This document shows positions 61,299 through 64,000 of a DNA stretch of 64,000 bases, piece by piece; positions within the stretch are counted from its first letter, which is position 1; the number at the start of each line of letters is the position of its first letter. Source of the DNA: Streptomyces orinoci (GTDB taxonomy: Bacteria > Actinomycetota > Actinomycetes > Streptomycetales > Streptomycetaceae). The translations under genes and the position numbers were made by a program. The stretch lies in assembly GCF_003121295.1 (NCBI RefSeq), contig NZ_PHNC01000012.1, positions 62,001 to 126,000 on the forward strand. The letters run 5' to 3'. The notes under the pieces were generated by a model. That model was not told where the DNA came from and did not search any database. It saw only the letters and a list, made by a program, of their open reading frames with translations.

Positions 61299-61922
61299 CT
61301 AGTCCACGTACAGCTTGCCCGGATGCGGGTAGTTGGATCGCAGACCCTGGAGCTCACGGATGTCATGCGGGCTGAGCTTTATGCAGCCGTTCGAGCGGTA
61401 GTCGCCGGTCCAGTGGTACGGGCCGCTGCCCTGGTTGCCGTTGGGCAGCATCTTGCTGTGGATGAACAGCTCGGTCCGCCATTTGCCGGTGTGGCACTGG
61501 TGGTTGCCGATGTCCCAGGCGATGCCGTTGACGCCGTGCGGCCCGCCGTTGTGGTGCGGGTAGTAGGTACCGATGTTGTAGGTGCCGTTGGGCAGCCAGC
61601 CCTGGCCGGTGGCGCAGGTGTCCTTGCTGCCGTTGCCGGAGCCCGCGCGCCAGGTCGCTATGGTCCAGCTGCGGACATGGTCCGGGTTGGACGCCTGGAC
61701 ATAGATGAACCGGAGCTGAGAGTTCAGCGGGTTGGAACCCTTCTTGAACTCCAGATAGGTGTAGTTGCCGCTTGCCGCCTGTGAGGTGGCGGCCGGTGCC
61801 GGTGCCTTCGCCGGTGCGGCCCCGGCGGCCGCCGGTGCCAGTGCGATGGCGGCGGCCGGCAGTACGGCCATCGCCGCCAGCTTGCCGCCCAGGTGCTTCT
61901 TCCGTTTCCGCAGCATAAGCAT
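61299..61922 (-). CDS. Secreted L,D-transpeptidase-like (YkuD-type) protein
   Basis: 207 residues. Signal peptide (LAAMAVLPAAAIALAPAAAGAAPA, cut after AGA/AAP). Catalytic block ELFIHSKM and GDYRSNGCIKLSPHDI carry His and the nucleophilic Cys of the HxxxC YkuD motif. Likely cross-links or tailors peptidoglycan at the cell surface. GGGAGG upstream of the ATG. Confidence 0.85.
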   Translation of the reverse strand: MLMLRKRKKHLGGKLAAMAVLPAAAIALAPAAAGAAPAKAPAPAATSQAASGNYTYLEFKKGSNPLNSQLRFIYVQASNPDHVRSWTIATWRAGSGNGSKDTCATGQGWLPNGTYNIGTYYPHHNGGPHGVNGIAWDIGNHQCHTGKWRTELFIHSKMLPNGNQGSGPYHWTGDYRSNGCIKLSPHDIRELQGLRSNYPHPGKLYVD

Positions 61923-62058
61923 GGAACGTGCCTCCCCCGTGATCCCGAAGGTTGGTTGGGTGGTCCTGTGCCTCAGAAGCTACGGAAGGATACGCGCGGT
62001 GGCGTCCCCCTCGGGGTTGATTGCAGTGCAACATGCGCCTTAGCACCCGTAGATCTTC

Positions 62059-62811
62059 TCAACCCCCTGCGGTACGCGGGGCGTTGTCCGCCTCATAGGT
62101 CATGCGCAGTTCCTCGTTGAGCGAGCGCTGGAAGGCGGTCACCAGGGCCTGCACCACCAGGGGCTGCATATGGGCGGAGAGCGTCTTCATGGTCTCCACC
62201 TGTTCGGGGTCGTCCGATTCGCGCTCGCGGTAGGGCCCCCACACCTCCGTATGGAAGATCCGGGTCAGTTCACAGGCCGTGGCGCGGGCATGGTCCAGCA
62301 GGACCTCGCGGGCGGCCAGAATGGTGTCCAGGCTCATCGGGAGGTTGAGCAACCGGAGCCCCACGCCCAGCAGTCCGGGGTCGGCCCGGAAAGTGCCGTC
62401 GGGGTTGCGCGTCAGGACGTTCATGGCGGCCAGCCGCTCCAGGTCGTCCTCGCTCAGCGGGCGGCCGGCCCGGCGCTCCAGTTGGGCGAGGGTGGTCTCC
62501 TCGGGCTGGTCCGGGACCCAGGAGGCCACCACCGCACGGTGGATGGCCAGATCAAGCTCGCTGAGGTCCTCCGGGAGCCGCTGGACATAGCGCTCGATGG
62601 CGGCCAGGGTCAGGCCCTGGTGCTGGAGTTCCTCGATCAGGGCCAGCCGGGAGAGATGGCCGGGGCCGTAGTGGCCCACCCGGCGCGGGCCCAGCTCCGG
62701 TGGCGGCAGCAGGCCGCGGGTGCCATAGAAGCGGATGGTGCGTACGGTCACTCCGGCGCGGGCGGCCAGTTCGTCGATGGTGAGGCGGGGTTCGCCGTTT
62801 TCCTGGGCCAT
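62059..62811 (-). CDS. MerR-family regulator
   Basis: 250 residues. HTH LTIDELAARAGVTVRTIRFYGTRGLLPPPELGPRRVGHYGPGHLSRLALIEELQHQGL at the N-terminus; the longer C-terminal half lacks a Cys metal site, so a ligand-binding rather than metal-sensing MerR is likely. GAGG before the ATG. Its neighbours suggest no clear target. Confidence 0.9.
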   Translation of the reverse strand: MAQENGEPRLTIDELAARAGVTVRTIRFYGTRGLLPPPELGPRRVGHYGPGHLSRLALIEELQHQGLTLAAIERYVQRLPEDLSELDLAIHRAVVASWVPDQPEETTLAQLERRAGRPLSEDDLERLAAMNVLTRNPDGTFRADPGLLGVGLRLLNLPMSLDTILAAREVLLDHARATACELTRIFHTEVWGPYRERESDDPEQVETMKTLSAHMQPLVVQALVTAFQRSLNEELRMTYEADNAPRTAGG

Positions 62812-62912
62812 CGCTGATGCCTCGCTCCGTTCCGTTCCGCGTGCTCGCCGCCCCTAACAGTAGGAGTGTGCCAGCGGTGTTGTCCCACCGCGGCCGGGGC
62901 GGGGAAGCGGCG

Positions 62913-62943
62913 GGCCCGCCGTACCGGTGCGGTACGGCGGGCC
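62913..62943. terminator. Hairpin terminator
   Basis: Perfect 13-bp arms GGCCCGCCGTACC and GGTACGGCGGGCC with a 5-base loop between the M1 peptidase (-) and the MerR gene. Confidence 0.7.
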
Positions 62944-62963
62944 GGAAACGACTCCGCGCGGAG

Positions 62964-64000
62964 TCAGTGGCGGTGCGATTCCTGGATCTGCTTCCAGGAC
63001 TTGGGCTGGGTCGGCTTGACCGAAGCGGCCAGGCCCCGCTTGGCGCTGGGGGTGTTGTTGGCCGGAACGCCAATGCCCCACTTGGCGGCCTCGGCGGCCG
63101 AGGGCTTGGCGGTGGTGAACAGCCAGGTGTCGAAGAGCTCCTGAAGCGGCTTGCCGGAGACCTTCTCGGCATAGCGGGTGAAGTCCTGGACCGAGGCGTT
63201 GCCATAGCGGTTGGCGGACGTCCAGCCCTTGAGGATCTCGAAGAAGACCTTGTCGCCGACCTGGTTGCGCAGCGCCTGGAGGGCGATCGGGCCCCGGTCG
63301 TAGACCGCCTCGTCGAACTGCTTGTCCGCGCCCGGGTCACCGGGCTTGACCGTCCAGAAGGGGTCCTCGGCCGGGTGGAGGCTGTAGATGTAGTCGGCGA
63401 GCTGCTGGGCGGTGCCCTCGTTCTCCTTCTCCGACCACAGCCACTGGGCGTAGGAGGCGAAGCCCTCGTTGAGCCAGATGTCGCGCCAGTCCTTGACCGA
63501 GACATTGTCGCCGAACCACTGGTGGGCCAGTTCGTGCACCACCACCGAGACATTGGCGCCCTTGGCGAACTGGGCGGGGCTGTAGAACGGCCGGGTCTGG
63601 GTCTCCAGCGCGAAGTGCGTGGGGACATTGGGCACATAGCCGCCGACCGCGGTGAAGGGGTACGGGCCGAAGACCGTGCTCTCCCAGTCGATCACCTCGG
63701 AGCTGCGCTCCACGCTGGCCTTGGCCGAATCGTAGTTGTCGCCCAGGTCCTTGCTGTAGGCGTTGACCACCGGCAGGCCATTGGCGGTGGTGTCGGTGGT
63801 GATGTCGAACCTGCCCACCGCCAGGGTGGTCAGATAGGTCGCCTGCGGCTTGGTGGAGCGCCAGTTGTAGCGGGTCCAGCCCAGCTTTGAGGACTTGGCG
63901 GCGAGCACACCGTTGCTGATGGCCTGGACGTCGTCGGGCACCGAGACCGAGATGTCATAGGTGGCCTTGTCCAGCGGGTGGTCATTGCTGGGGAACCACC
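62964..64000 (-). CDS. M1-family metallopeptidase (N-terminus cut by window edge)
   Basis: At least 345 residues are visible; the frame continues past the right edge. HELAHQWFGDNVSVKDWRDIWLNEGFA is the zinc motif HExxH with the distant Glu; GGYVPNVPTHFALETQTRP is the GAMEN-like exopeptidase region, here HFALETQ. C-terminal ARM-like segment is short, so this is a small M1 form like secreted actinobacterial aminopeptidases. Last visible N-terminal text reads WFPSNDHPLDKATYDI. Confidence 0.9.
   Translation of the reverse strand, partial: WFPSNDHPLDKATYDISVSVPDDVQAISNGVLAAKSSKLGWTRYNWRSTKPQATYLTTLAVGRFDITTDTTANGLPVVNAYSKDLGDNYDSAKASVERSSEVIDWESTVFGPYPFTAVGGYVPNVPTHFALETQTRPFYSPAQFAKGANVSVVVHELAHQWFGDNVSVKDWRDIWLNEGFASYAQWLWSEKENEGTAQQLADYIYSLHPAEDPFWTVKPGDPGADKQFDEAVYDRGPIALQALRNQVGDKVFFEILKGWTSANRYGNASVQDFTRYAEKVSGKPLQELFDTWLFTTAKPSAAEAAKWGIGVPANNTPSAKRGLAASVKPTQPKSWKQIQESHRH

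Overview
The window is high-GC actinobacterial chromosome, most likely from Streptomyces or a close relative. The grounds are the SsgA-family sporulation gene with a BldD-like box, a GerW/YtfJ-type sporulation protein, a DUF5753/DUF397 (Scr1-type) regulator cluster, a GAP1 protein, frequent GTG and TTG starts, and many 4-bp GTGA/ATGA gene overlaps. No phage, transposase, rRNA or CRISPR array is visible. Both edges cut genes: a glycosyltransferase on the left and an M1 aminopeptidase on the right.

Layout. 1-14.5 kb: a 2OG-oxygenase-like protein with a glycosyltransferase, tRNA-Lys(CTT), an alanine-dehydrogenase-like protein coupled to a class III CoA transferase, a ~132-bp tandem repeat, a methyltransferase/VOC pair, a lysine-less aminotransferase-fold protein beside a metallo-hydrolase, an acetyltransferase, and an XRE regulator followed by three tandem DUF397 units, the last fused to a HAD domain. 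15-27.6 kb: amino-acid permease, NTF2-like protein, MmyB-type regulator, pterin dehydratase, aldo/keto reductase, acyl-CoA synthetase, a 116-bp tandem-repeat tract, a divergent LysR/SBF-transporter pair, a secreted sialidase and a divergent MarR/quinone-oxidoreductase pair. 28-35 kb: GAP1 protein, FdhD, an aldehyde-dehydrogenase-like protein, tRNA-Leu(GAG) and an MFS exporter.

35-38 kb is a decaying oxidative cluster: an ABM-type monooxygenase, a fragment of one FAD monooxygenase, a P450 stub, one intact FAD monooxygenase and a broken upstream ORF joined to it by an ATGA overlap. 38-44.7 kb: DMT transporter, inorganic pyrophosphatase, membrane glycosyltransferase-like protein, SsgA-like protein, YciI, endonuclease V, a DHDPS-family lyase and a YjbR protein.

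44.8-50.7 kb is a fatty-acid or branched-acid beta-oxidation operon: acyl-CoA racemase/CoA transferase, acyl-CoA dehydrogenase, thiolase, and a fused enoyl-CoA hydratase/3-hydroxyacyl-CoA dehydrogenase. After it come a phosphatase-HAD pair ending in a methyltransferase stub, a Tat-exported hydrolase with a divergent regulator, and a Cys-nucleophile alpha/beta hydrolase. 56.8-60.3 kb is a tightly overlapping tryptophan/kynurenine operon on the minus strand (DUF6875-like, tryptophan 2,3-dioxygenase, kynureninase, SDR) with no recognisable formamidase. The window ends with a YczE-like membrane protein, an L,D-transpeptidase-like protein, a MerR regulator and the M1 peptidase.

A recurring feature is short tandem repetition, both inside coding regions (glycosyltransferase N-terminus, AlaDH-like insert, MarR N-terminal tail, DMT C-terminal tail) and between genes. 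Function calls come from reading the translations and remembered family motifs; no database search was run.
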